A program made the position numbers and the translations under genes. 37,954 nucleotides of DNA from a virus. Every line of letters starts with the position of its first letter. The stretch's first letter is position 1. The stretch spans positions 1 through 37,954 of IMG/VR virus record IMGVR_UViG_3300013117_000507, one strand, 5' to 3'. The notes below the pieces were generated by a model. The model did no database searches. It saw only the letters and a list, made by a program, of their open reading frames with translations, and was not told where the DNA came from. This document shows positions 1-7,684 of this stretch, one piece after another.

Positions 1-725
1 CCAAGAAGCCCCTCACGCAGAAGCAGCGTGAGGAGATGGAGATGTACTGGGACTGGAAGAACTCCGGCGAGGACCCGACGAAGTTCCAGCCCCTCCTCGA
101 CTCCATGCAGTCGTTGATCGGCAAGCGGGTCCGCATGTTCCAGCAGCGCACGCCGCTGCCGCCGGCGGCCGTCGAGGCCGAGTTCAACCAGCAGTTCCTG
201 CGCGCCCTGCGCCGGTACGACCCCAACCGCGGCACGAAGCTGTCCACCTTCGTCCACCACTACATGCGGTCGGCGCAGAGGTTCGTGAACAAGTACCAGA
301 ACGTCGGTCGCATCCCGGAGACGCGCAGCTACGACATCGGCAAGTTCAAGACCACCCAGTTCGAGCTCGACCAGCAGCTCGGCAGGGAGCCGACGTCGTC
401 GGAACTGGCGGACCGCTTGGGGTGGAACCAGGATGAGGTCGGCCGCATGCAGGCGGAGCTGTCCCACAAGGACCTCCCATCCTCCGGGTTCAAGGACGAC
501 CCCACCTCCATCATCCCGAGCAAGGACCAGGAGATGCTGGAGTTCCTGCGTTTCGAGCTCACCCCTGACGAGCTGACGGTCTACGAGCACCTGCTCGGCA
601 CCGGTGGCAAGCAGGCGACGTCCGCGACGCGGATCGCCAAGAAGATGGGCTGGTCGGACTCCAAGGTCTCGCGCATCCGCAAGCGGATCGCGGCGAAGGC
701 ACAGCGGTGGGACCCGGGCTGGTGA
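1..725 (+). CDS. Sigma-70 family RNA polymerase sigma factor, 5' end cut by window edge
   Basis: Phage-encoded sigma-70-like factor, expected to direct host RNA polymerase to phage promoters. Counting from the ATG at 36, residues 48-94 resemble region 2 (an aromatic/basic helix with YDPNRGTKLSTFVHHYMR, then GRIPE), residues 97-142 resemble region 3 (ELDQQLGREPTSSELADRLG), and residues 170-225 resemble region 4, with a helix-turn-helix at about 196-218 (ATRIAKKMGWSDSKVSRIRK). The frame stays open leftwards to base 3 and reads KKPLTQKQREE before the first ATG. That looks like coding sequence, so the true start is probably outside the window; the ATGs at 36 and 42 are the fallback. At about 240 aa it is short for a housekeeping sigma factor and lacks region 1. 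It sits directly upstream of the virion genes, which fits a late-gene role, but that role is inferred. Confidence 0.82.
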   Translation, partial: KKPLTQKQREEMEMYWDWKNSGEDPTKFQPLLDSMQSLIGKRVRMFQQRTPLPPAAVEAEFNQQFLRALRRYDPNRGTKLSTFVHHYMRSAQRFVNKYQNVGRIPETRSYDIGKFKTTQFELDQQLGREPTSSELADRLGWNQDEVGRMQAELSHKDLPSSGFKDDPTSIIPSKDQEMLEFLRFELTPDELTVYEHLLGTGGKQATSATRIAKKMGWSDSKVSRIRKRIAAKAQRWDPGW

Positions 726-937
726 CAGAGCCGATGACCCGAGACGAAGCACTGGACGCGCTGGAGCAGGCGTGGACGGACTACTACGACAAGGAGATCG
801 CACGGATCGATGACGACGTGGCCTACCTCAAGGAGGTGCGGGAGGGAATCAGTGGATCAGCGGACCTCAGCCTTGCTACTATCAGCAGCGCCGAACCCTT
901 CCTGATCCAGGAGGTCAACCTGCTACTCGGTAGATGA
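722..937 (+). CDS. Small acidic hypothetical protein
   Basis: Unrecognised protein of about 71 aa. The GTG at 722 overlaps the TGA of the sigma-factor gene in a GTGA arrangement, which suggests translational coupling; a GTG at 707 and an ATG at 734 (giving MTRDEALDAL) are in frame and also possible. The N-terminal two thirds is predicted mostly helical and acidic (EQAWTDYYDKEIARIDDDVAYLKEV), with a short hydrophobic C-terminus. No motif, signal peptide or membrane segment is visible. Its place between a sigma factor and structural genes would allow either a regulatory or an assembly role. Confidence 0.55.
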   Translation: MTEPMTRDEALDALEQAWTDYYDKEIARIDDDVAYLKEVREGISGSADLSLATISSAEPFLIQEVNLLLGR

Positions 938-946
938 GGAGAACCC

Positions 947-1267
947 ATGTCCGACGCGACCCCCACGAACAACCCTGAGACCCCGCCGGCGACCATCAAG
1001 CTGGAGCGGTCCGACGCCTTGGAGCTGGAGAACAGCCAGCTTCGGATGCAGCTTTCGTCGCGCGCCGTCGACGACGCCAACCGGGCGCTGCAGGAGGAGA
1101 TGCGGGCCCAGGCCATCACCATGGGCCGGCTCAGCCACAAGCTGGGTCACGACATCTCGCAGTACCAATACGACCCGCGGACGGGCACCCTGATGCTCCG
1201 CCAGCAGGTCGGCACGGGCCAGAACCCGCCGGCACCGGAGCCCGAGGAGCCGCCCACCGAGGAGTAG
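947..1267 (+). CDS. Hypothetical coiled-coil protein
   Basis: Unrecognised 106-aa protein. A GAGGAG Shine-Dalgarno element lies about 5 nt before the ATG. Residues 1-20 are a Pro/Thr-rich disordered start, residues 22-68 form a likely amphipathic coiled coil (LERSDALELENSQLRMQL and onward), residues 70-90 are probably beta (QYQYDPRTGTLMLRQQV), and the tail is a Pro/Glu-rich disordered end. This plan is common in small phage scaffold, capsid-decoration or assembly proteins, but nothing decides between them. The next gene starts 3 nt after its stop. Confidence 0.65.
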   Translation: MSDATPTNNPETPPATIKLERSDALELENSQLRMQLSSRAVDDANRALQEEMRAQAITMGRLSHKLGHDISQYQYDPRTGTLMLRQQVGTGQNPPAPEPEEPPTEE

Positions 1268-1270
1268 ACC

Positions 1271-2293
1271 ATGCCGCTCGTATCCGTCGCCGACCAGACC
1301 TTCGCCACGGTCAACAACTTCATCGAGGCCGCCAACGGGCTCCACGCCACGCTGCTGGCCGCGGGGTGGACGCTGTGGGAGGAGGTCGACGGCGACGCAG
1401 ACGAGCAGGACCGGGTGTACTTCAGCAACGGCGACGACGGCTACGAGGCTCTGTTCCTGCGCGCCACCCACGACCTGACGACCAAGCAGGTCCACTTCCG
1501 GGCCTACTCGTGGTGGGACGACTCCGCGAGCGTGGGCTACGACGAGCTCGGGGACGACACCGGGACCACCTGCATCCAGCTCGAGACCCCTTGCGACGTG
1601 TGGATCACCGCCACGGCCGAGCAGGTGGCCATCGTTGCCGACGTCGGCGGCGGGGTCTACAACAAGTTCTACGGCGGCAAGGTGGACCGCTCCGAGCCGG
1701 AGCAGCGGTCTGGACGCGCCTACATCGTCGGCGCCCCGTCGTCTGGCTACAACGAGGCCGGCGACGACATGATCTATCTCGCCGCCGGCACGGACTTCAC
1801 CAAGTTCGAGGCGGGCCAGTACCTCTGGTTGATGAACCAGTCGGACACCCCGGTCGCCGGCGTCGGCGAGCTGAAGCTCATCGTGGGCGTCGACGGCCCC
1901 GCGCGTACCATCTTCCTCGATCCCGCGGACCCGTTGGACTACAGCTACGACTCCGGCGCCATCGTCGGCAGCGACGTACAGCCGATGGTGTTGTGGGGCG
2001 ACTCGGGCGGTGTGCTCATGTCGGCCACACCCTACTCGCTGCACAGCGCCACCGAGTACACCGACACCGAGTTGGAGTGGATGGACAACATCCCCGAGGC
2101 GCTGATCGCCGGCAATGTGCCGCTGGCGCCCATCGTGCTGATGACCGCCACAGGCGACTACCACCCTGGCACGCTGCCGCTGTTGTTCTGGGCTCCGGCC
2201 GGCCTGGCCAACGAGGACGACTTCGAGGACGGCACGGACACCTACGTCCACTTCGCCGACGACTCCGACGGCCTCGCCCTCAAGACCGCGTAG
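1271..2293 (+). CDS. Probable virion structural protein, 340 aa
   Basis: Beta-rich, strongly acidic 340-aa protein with no recognised enzyme motif. The start region (VADQTFATVNNFIEAANGL, then AAGWTLWEEVDGDADE) resembles N-termini of phage tail-associated proteins that describe a single flat domain. Residues 165-245 hold a segment of the form GDDMIYLAAG...FEAGQYLWLMNQS...TIFLDPADPL, which resembles the small beta module repeated in the giant tail proteins downstream. Its SD lies at the end of the previous gene. It is most likely a baseplate, tail or virion-surface protein. It is followed by the longest true intergenic gap of the + block, 39 bp. Confidence 0.65.
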   Translation: MPLVSVADQTFATVNNFIEAANGLHATLLAAGWTLWEEVDGDADEQDRVYFSNGDDGYEALFLRATHDLTTKQVHFRAYSWWDDSASVGYDELGDDTGTTCIQLETPCDVWITATAEQVAIVADVGGGVYNKFYGGKVDRSEPEQRSGRAYIVGAPSSGYNEAGDDMIYLAAGTDFTKFEAGQYLWLMNQSDTPVAGVGELKLIVGVDGPARTIFLDPADPLDYSYDSGAIVGSDVQPMVLWGDSGGVLMSATPYSLHSATEYTDTELEWMDNIPEALIAGNVPLAPIVLMTATGDYHPGTLPLLFWAPAGLANEDDFEDGTDTYVHFADDSDGLALKTA

Positions 2294-2297
2294 TTCC

Positions 2298-2326
2298 TTC
2301 ACTACTCCGACATCCTGCGGTAGAGT
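2298..2326 (+). promoter_or_regulatory. Candidate promoter, TTCACT - 17 bp - TAGAGT
   Basis: The 39-bp gap before the gene at 2333 contains TTCACT (2298-2303), exactly 17 bp, then TAGAGT (2321-2326). Each hexamer matches 4 of 6 positions of the sigma-70 consensus. Only 6 nt separate the -10 from the ATG, and no Shine-Dalgarno element is visible, so a transcript starting here would be leaderless or nearly so. Similar arrangements occur at 14148-14176 and 21230-21258. Confidence 0.4.
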
Positions 2327-2332
2327 GGCGCC

Positions 2333-2749
2333 ATGGCCACCTACCCAGCGATGCTGCTCCCATTGGCGCCCGTGGTGGTGTCGAAGCCGCACCTGCCGTT
2401 GCCGCAGGCGTCGCGTTGCCGCGTCTTCTGTCAGATCGGCACGGTTGAGGGCGACGCCATCGAGAACCTCGTCATCGCGTTCGCCCCGACGTTCAACCTC
2501 CCGGTCGTCCAGCGCATGGGCACCGCGGGTGCGCAGGTCGAGATGCAGACCGACGAGCACGGCGAGGCCGAGATCTACCTCGCGCGCGGCATGGAGGTGG
2601 ACGTCAGCATCCACGGCACACGGTACACCGGCCGGTTCACCGTGCCGGACCAGGCGGAGGCCGACCTGTTCCTGCTGCTCGCCGACGCCCCCAGCGTCTA
2701 CCAGATGCAGAGGGCTTCAGTGATCCCGGCTCCGAGGAGCACACCGTAA
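2333..2749 (+). CDS. Hypothetical beta-sandwich-like protein, 138 aa
   Basis: Unrecognised 138-aa protein. The central part (residues 45-115: AFAPTFNLPVVQR, EMQTDEHGEAEIYLARGMEVDVSI, GRFTVPDQAEADLF) has the strand-turn pattern of carboxypeptidase-regulatory or prealbumin-like Ig folds: a variable segment, a D-x-x-G-x-A turn, then a conserved R-G-x-x-V-x-V strand. The neighbouring gene product has the same type of domain, so the two may form a decoration or tail-spike pair. The gene lacks an evident ribosome-binding site, unlike nearly all its neighbours. Its stop TAA overlaps the next ATG (TAATG). Confidence 0.65.
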   Translation: MATYPAMLLPLAPVVVSKPHLPLPQASRCRVFCQIGTVEGDAIENLVIAFAPTFNLPVVQRMGTAGAQVEMQTDEHGEAEIYLARGMEVDVSIHGTRYTGRFTVPDQAEADLFLLLADAPSVYQMQRASVIPAPRSTP

Positions 2750-3642
2750 TGGCCGATGTCACCGTCACCGTCACCGACCAGAACGCCGCGGCCATCGAGG
2801 GGCTACCTGTCCGGATCTACGACGAGGACAACACCGAGCTGCTGTACTCGATGCTCACCGACGCCGCCGGCGAGGTGGACTTCACGGTCGCCGAGGGCCT
2901 CTACTACATCCGGTTCTACCCACTGACGCCGCAGACCACCATCACGTCGCCCCAGACGTTGCGCGTCGTCGACCCGAACCCCAATGCGTTCGACGTCGAA
3001 GCGTACGTCACGCCGCAGCCCGAGAGCGTGTACCCCAACATGTGCACGGTGTCCGGGTACTTCGTCGACGCCTCCGGCCAGCCGCAGCCAGGAGTCCTCC
3101 TCGAGGTCAACTCCCGGTGGCTGCCGGCGACCCTCTACCAGCCCACCAGGGGCTACTTCGCCAAGCCGTTCCGGCAGATCTCGGACGCCAACGGCTACTT
3201 CCAGTTCGACCTCCCGCGTGAGGCGGAGTTCGACATCAACCTCGCAGGCTACGAGGACGCGCTGTGCACCGTGGAGGTGCCCGACGCCGCGTCCGTCGAC
3301 GTCGCCGACCTGCTCTTCCCGCAGGCCACCGCCCTCACCTTCGACCCCGCCGGCCCGCTGGCGCTGGCCGTAGGCGACCACGAGGACATCAACCCGCAGC
3401 TGCTCCTGTCCAGTGGGATCACCCTGGACGAGGACACCGACCGCACGCCACAGGAGTTCCTCACCTTCGAGTCCAGCGACGAGGACGTTGCGACCATTGG
3501 ATGGTCCGGCGGCACGCTCGTCATCACCGCAACCGGAACCGGCAGCGCCTCGATCACCGCAACTGTGGACGAAGGAGCTTTCTCTGCGCGACTGCCGGAG
3601 GTCACGTTCACCGTGACTCCGCTGGTCGTCAACGTCGCATGA
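2749..3642 (+). CDS. Ig-like structural protein with carboxypeptidase-regulatory-like and BIG2-like domains
   Basis: A 297-aa protein built of beta domains. Residues 3-80 (VTVTVTDQNAAAIEGLPVRI, then LTDAAGEVDFTVAEGLYYIRF) and residues 98-180 (CTVSGYFVDASGQPQPGVLLEV, then ISDANGYFQFDLPREAEFDI) are two carboxypeptidase-regulatory-like domains with the typical D-A-x-G-x-x-x-F turn. Residues 200-297 end in ATIGWSGGTLVITATGTGSA, typical of the bacterial Ig-like domain 2 family. Such chains decorate phage heads and tails and often bind cell surfaces or glycans. The start codon shares one base with the preceding TAA, and an ATGA overlap couples it to the next gene. No enzymatic residues were seen. 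Confidence 0.75.
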   Translation: MADVTVTVTDQNAAAIEGLPVRIYDEDNTELLYSMLTDAAGEVDFTVAEGLYYIRFYPLTPQTTITSPQTLRVVDPNPNAFDVEAYVTPQPESVYPNMCTVSGYFVDASGQPQPGVLLEVNSRWLPATLYQPTRGYFAKPFRQISDANGYFQFDLPREAEFDINLAGYEDALCTVEVPDAASVDVADLLFPQATALTFDPAGPLALAVGDHEDINPQLLLSSGITLDEDTDRTPQEFLTFESSDEDVATIGWSGGTLVITATGTGSASITATVDEGAFSARLPEVTFTVTPLVVNVA

Positions 3643-4016
3643 TCCACGCCGCCACCTACGAGGGGTTCGAGGTCCGAGACCCGACCGACGAGGACGAGTA
3701 CCTCCAGCTGCTCGACTGGATTCAGGTGCAGAACTCCCGCGAGCGACGCATGTGGATCCTGACGATCCGAAAGGCCGTCCACGACTACGTGATGACGAGG
3801 CACGCACGGAGCCTCCGGAAGCGGAGGTTGCACGCGGAGGTCAAGCGCTGGCTGTTCTCCAACAACACGGACCGCTTCAACTCGTACATGAGCGTCTGCA
3901 TGGCCTACGACCTGGACCCAGAGAAGTGGAGACGGCAGGCTAAGACGATGTCGCCAGGCCACATGCGGCGCATCGAGCTCTTGGGGCGGAGGAAGTCCAG
4001 TGGCGCGAGGGTATGA
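3639..4016 (+). CDS. Small basic helical protein, 125 aa
   Basis: The ATG at 3639 overlaps the preceding TGA (ATGA), which fixes this start although the open frame extends further upstream. The 125-aa product is helical and basic: an acidic N-terminus (EGFEVRDPTDEDEYLQLLDW), then RRMWILTIRKAVHDYVM, HARSLRKRRLHAEVKRWLF and YMSVCMAYDLDPEKWRRQA. The RWLFSNNTDRFNSYMSVCMAYDLDPEKWR part resembles phage and deltaproteobacterial small proteins with a W(I/L)F...FSF.N.C..LG.DP..(L/W)R pattern whose role is unclear. A DNA- or RNA-binding role is possible because of the charge. That assignment rests on recall, not a search. Confidence 0.68.
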   Translation: MIHAATYEGFEVRDPTDEDEYLQLLDWIQVQNSRERRMWILTIRKAVHDYVMTRHARSLRKRRLHAEVKRWLFSNNTDRFNSYMSVCMAYDLDPEKWRRQAKTMSPGHMRRIELLGRRKSSGARV

Positions 4017-6591
4017 CAGCAACCGGCTGCAGACCGCGTCGGGCAAGGTCCTCTCTCGTCAGTCGGTGGCGGGGCACCAGACGGCTGGTGTCGACGCCAA
4101 GACCGAGGCGTTCACGAAGCTGCAGGAGGACGCGGCCACCCTGCTGCTCCTGCGGCCGCCGACCTTCTACGTCCTCGCCGGCTACGCCAACAACGGCGTC
4201 CGCGCCCTGCTGAAGGAGACCATCACCGACCTCGAGGAGACCATCCTCGCCCTGCTGGACTCCACCCGCCCGTCCGTGGCGCCAAACGACACTGTGTCGT
4301 TGGCCGCGGCGTCGTCGGCGCTCGGCACGGCCGCGGATGTGATGCAGACCTCGGGCAGCAGCCGCGCGACATCCACCCTCCTGGGCTCCTATGGGAAGGC
4401 GCTGGACGACTTCGTGGCGTCTGGGCTGCAGCCCAACGTGCAGCCCGCTGTCGGGGCGGGCGCCGCGCGCGTGGGGGCCGAGGCCCTCTCGGATGCCGTG
4501 ACCCACTTCGACGACTTCATCCGGCGCTTCCTGCAGCTCCAGCAGCGGATTCTGTGGGCGCGCAGGACCGTGACAGAGGTGACCGCCGAGGACCTGCGCC
4601 GGCGGGTGTCCTCGGGCATCGTGGACCGGACGAAGTCGGGGGTGGACGCCGCAGTCGACTACTACGACACGGCGTCGGATGAGGAGGCGGCGCGGACTGC
4701 GTCCTCCGTGGCGTTGAATCTGCTGGCCGGCAAGGCGGCACTGAGCGCCGTTCAGCAGGCGCGCGGCCCGGCCGACCCGAAGATCCGGTCCAAGGACCTG
4801 TCGCAGGATCCGCTGACGGCCATCCCCGAGGGCACGGACTACGTCCTGCTCCCCCTGGAGGACGGTAGCGACCTCGTGGTGACGGGGTCGTCGCCCGTGG
4901 CTCGACTTCTGCCTGCCGGGACGCAGCTCCTGTACGAGGTTGGCGACGCTTCATTCTCGGCCGACATCCCTGGTGCGGGGCTGTACGCCGTGCTGGGCAC
5001 CGTCGACGTGATCGGGTTGACGATTCCGGCCGGCGTCTACTTGTACATCGAGACGGGCGGTGTGACCTACCCCATCCAGCTTCCGGCTGGCGCGGCGGAT
5101 GTCGCCGACATCGTCGACGCGATCAACGCCGCGGGGACGCCGGTGACGGCCGAGGCGTTCGGCGACCGCCTGCTGCTGACCTGCCCGTCGGCGTTCACGC
5201 TCCCGTCGACCTTCGATGGGGACGCGCCGGCCACGGTGACCTCCGACGACATCACCTTCCCGGTCGGCGACGGCGTCGGCATCCAGGTCATCCTGCAGGA
5301 CGTACCGGGGCAGCTCCGCATCCTCACGGCGACGATGGGCGCCGGCGTCTGGGCCAGCAACATGGCCGCGCTCGTCGCGGCCATGCAGCCGCTGGAGCAG
5401 GACGGCGCTGAGACCGTCGCGGCCGTCTCCTCGGACGGCGACAAGCTGGTCGTCAGCTCCGTGGCCGAGGGGCAGGGTGTTTCGATCACCATCGACCAGG
5501 TCAGCACGACCATCCAGATCTCCTGGACTGCGCCCACAGGCGTCGGGGCGTTGGCGGAGCCCAACCAGGCGGTCACGCTCCTCGGCCTGACCGAGACGGC
5601 GACGTTGGAGACAGACCCCAGCACCGTTGTGGAGGCCGTCAAGGGTGGTGGGGTCACGCCATCGCTGGACGCCGACGGTCACCTCGTACTGACTGTGCTG
5701 GACGAGGTTGAGGGCACGGTCCTCACGATCTTGGACAGTGTGGGGCTGGCTGAGTTGGGCCTGGTCGCTGGCGATACCCATGCTACGACGGCGCTGGTGG
5801 AGGTGGTGCGCCGAGTTGGGGACGACACACCGCTGGACCTGACGACCTTCGGGATCGCGGCCGGCGACCGACTCCAGCTGCATGGCGAGGCCCAGGTCGA
5901 TCTGGAGGTCGTGGTGGCGCCGACGGGCACCGACCTGCAGGTGACCCCGCCCGTGCGGCTGGACATGGGGGACACCCCATTCGTCATCACTGACGCCAGC
6001 TACAAGTCGTTCTACGACACCGGCACGTCGTTGCAGCGGCTGCTGTCGGACCAAGCACAGTCCCGCGTGCCCAACATCCGCGTGCTGCGCGCACTGCGCG
6101 AGCGGGTGGCGGCCGCCAGCGGACGTGGGGCCATCAGCGCGGGCGCCATGCGGAAGGCACTCGTCCCGCTGGTGGACCTGCTCTCCCTGCTCACGGCCTC
6201 CCCGCCGCAGGCTACCGACATCGACGCGGGGTTGGTGTCCGAGGAGATGGCCAGGCCGACCAGCGGCCGCACCTACGAGGACTCCCTGGCTCTGTTCTCG
6301 CCGACCGTGGATGTGGACTCCCAGCGCGCCGTGGACAGCCTCCTCGCCTCGTTGGAGGAGCACGGCTTCGACCGTGCCGCAGAGTTCCTTGTGAACGGAC
6401 GCGTTCAGGACTTCCTGGACTTGTCGTCCGCCACGGCTTCTCAATCTGGTAACCTCGAAGCGGCGCTGACTGCGGTAGCGCAGGATATGGCACCGCCCAA
6501 GTCCAGTGATGCGCAGGCCGAGGACGCTGGGAGGAGGTCGTCTGTCACCGGAGACGTGGCGGCCATCTCGACGCACAGGGAGAGCCCGTGA
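4000..6591 (+). CDS. Large virion structural protein with flagellin-IN-like beta modules, 863 aa
   Basis: The GTG at 4000 has a GGAGG element just upstream and overlaps the previous gene by 17 nt. Residues 1-270 are mainly helical and Ala/Leu-rich. Residues 275-640 are beta-rich and include a segment (about 360-395: AADVADIVDAINAAG, then AEAFGDRLLLTCP) that matches the flagellin hook IN-type pattern. A further module at about 405-510 (VTSDDITFPVGDG, ILQDVPGQLRIL, AAVSSDGDKLVVSSVAEGQG) recurs in the 2069-aa baseplate protein. A GD-L module follows near 617 (TFGIAAGDRLQLHGEAQVDLEV). Residues 660-863 return to helix with a disordered polar tail. This is most likely a tail or baseplate-hub protein. 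No peptidase, lysozyme or coiled tape-measure pattern was seen. Confidence 0.7.
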   Translation: MARGYDSNRLQTASGKVLSRQSVAGHQTAGVDAKTEAFTKLQEDAATLLLLRPPTFYVLAGYANNGVRALLKETITDLEETILALLDSTRPSVAPNDTVSLAAASSALGTAADVMQTSGSSRATSTLLGSYGKALDDFVASGLQPNVQPAVGAGAARVGAEALSDAVTHFDDFIRRFLQLQQRILWARRTVTEVTAEDLRRRVSSGIVDRTKSGVDAAVDYYDTASDEEAARTASSVALNLLAGKAALSAVQQARGPADPKIRSKDLSQDPLTAIPEGTDYVLLPLEDGSDLVVTGSSPVARLLPAGTQLLYEVGDASFSADIPGAGLYAVLGTVDVIGLTIPAGVYLYIETGGVTYPIQLPAGAADVADIVDAINAAGTPVTAEAFGDRLLLTCPSAFTLPSTFDGDAPATVTSDDITFPVGDGVGIQVILQDVPGQLRILTATMGAGVWASNMAALVAAMQPLEQDGAETVAAVSSDGDKLVVSSVAEGQGVSITIDQVSTTIQISWTAPTGVGALAEPNQAVTLLGLTETATLETDPSTVVEAVKGGGVTPSLDADGHLVLTVLDEVEGTVLTILDSVGLAELGLVAGDTHATTALVEVVRRVGDDTPLDLTTFGIAAGDRLQLHGEAQVDLEVVVAPTGTDLQVTPPVRLDMGDTPFVITDASYKSFYDTGTSLQRLLSDQAQSRVPNIRVLRALRERVAAASGRGAISAGAMRKALVPLVDLLSLLTASPPQATDIDAGLVSEEMARPTSGRTYEDSLALFSPTVDVDSQRAVDSLLASLEEHGFDRAAEFLVNGRVQDFLDLSSATASQSGNLEAALTAVAQDMAPPKSSDAQAEDAGRRSSVTGDVAAISTHRESP

Positions 6592-7013
6592 CGACCTTCC
6601 TCTACACCACAGAGGACGCCAAGGCCCAGGAGACCGCGTTGCGGATCGGCCTCGCGCGGGTCATCTCGGCCATCACGAGCCAGGCCACGGCCGAGACCAT
6701 CGCGTCGCTCACCATGGCCAACTTCATCGACGAGGCCATTTTTGGGCTGGACTCCACCCAGATCGATGTGACAGCACAGATCGAGTCTGAGGCGAGCGCC
6801 TCGGCGCAAGCGGAGCTTGAGCGAGCCGCGGGGCGCAAGGGGCGGAAGCAACGCCTGGAGGAGCTCCAGGAACTGATGATGGGCCGGGAGGAGGCGGGTG
6901 GCGAGCCCGCGGTGCCGGGGCTCATCCAGGCCGCCAGGGACTTCGACCCGAACGACGTCGAGAAGGACGACGGCGTGTACGCAACCGTCTCGTCGGAGGA
7001 CATGCCGCTATGA
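6588..7013 (+). CDS. Small tail-region protein, 141 aa
   Basis: Unrecognised protein starting at a GTG that overlaps the preceding stop (GTGA) and ending in an ATGA overlap with the gp25-like gene. Residues 10-75 are helical and Ala/Thr-rich (ARVISAITSQATAETIASL), residues 75-115 are a charged coiled coil (EASASAQAELERAAGRK, then RLEELQELMMG), and the C-terminus is an acidic tail (DPNDVEKDDGVYATVSSEDM). Its position immediately before two baseplate genes and its tight coupling to them suggest a baseplate-assembly partner. Confidence 0.62.
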   Translation: MTTFLYTTEDAKAQETALRIGLARVISAITSQATAETIASLTMANFIDEAIFGLDSTQIDVTAQIESEASASAQAELERAAGRKGRKQRLEELQELMMGREEAGGEPAVPGLIQAARDFDPNDVEKDDGVYATVSSEDMPL

Positions 7014-7684
7014 GCCTGGACATCCAGTACGTCCAGTACCAGGACGTCGTCCCCGTCCGGAAGATCGGGCTCGTGTCGGGCTTCTACCCTCCGGTCTACG
7101 ACATCTACGGGAACGACTTCCGCAACGTCTCCACCGTACTGCTCAACGGCGTGGAGGCCGAGGAGTTCCTGGTCCTCTCGCGTACGCGGCTGGTGGCGCA
7201 GGTCCCACCCAGGCTGGCGGAGTCCCCGCTCAAGCAGGTCATGGTGCTCAGCGATGCGTTCACCGCCACGGAGAAGAGCCAGCTGGTGTTCCGGTTCAGC
7301 AGGACGGGGAGGCTGGTCGGTGGGCTGCCCAAGCTGGTCCAGACGTTCGTGAAGGTCCTGCTGACGACGCCCGGCTCCGACATCTACGATGCGGAGCACG
7401 GCGGGAACCTGATGGCGCTGCAGAAGAGCTCGTCGGGCCGGCACGACAAGAACCTGCACGTCGGGGCCTTCGCTGCTGCGGTGGCCCGTGCAGAAGAGCA
7501 GATCACGCGTGTGCAGGCGACCACGCGCGGCTTGACGTTGCCCGAGCGGCTGCTGTCGGCATCGCTGCTGTCGGTCAACTTCGATCCGCAGACCCTGTCG
7601 GTTGAGGGCAGGATCCGGCTGGTGTCCATGGCGGGAGAGGAGGCGTTGGCCAACCTGGCGGCGCAGTCCAAGGAGGCGGCATGA
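7010..7684 (+). CDS. gp25-like baseplate wedge protein with N-terminal IPT/TIG-like domain
   Basis: A 224-aa protein in the position expected for a baseplate wedge component, immediately before the J-like gene. Residues 20-88 (GLVSGFYPPVYDIYGNDFRN, VLLNGVEAEEFLVLSRTRLVAQVP) have the pattern of an IPT/TIG Ig-like fold. Residues 98-215 fit the GpW/gp25 family: LVQTFVKVLLTTPGSDIYDA followed by GGNL, an AVARAEEQITRVQ helix, and a closing strand LSVNFDPQTLSVEGRIRLVS. In myophages this protein nucleates the wedge and contacts gp6/J. Fusion with an Ig-like domain is less usual. It has a GGAGG site about 10 nt before the start and ATGA overlaps at both ends. Confidence 0.72.
   Translation: MSLDIQYVQYQDVVPVRKIGLVSGFYPPVYDIYGNDFRNVSTVLLNGVEAEEFLVLSRTRLVAQVPPRLAESPLKQVMVLSDAFTATEKSQLVFRFSRTGRLVGGLPKLVQTFVKVLLTTPGSDIYDAEHGGNLMALQKSSSGRHDKNLHVGAFAAAVARAEEQITRVQATTRGLTLPERLLSASLLSVNFDPQTLSVEGRIRLVSMAGEEALANLAAQSKEAA

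Noticed and set aside
36-725. Taking the ATG at 36 as the real start of the sigma factor
   Set aside because: The frame stays open to the window edge and the upstream residues look like coding sequence, so the gene is treated as truncated by the window.
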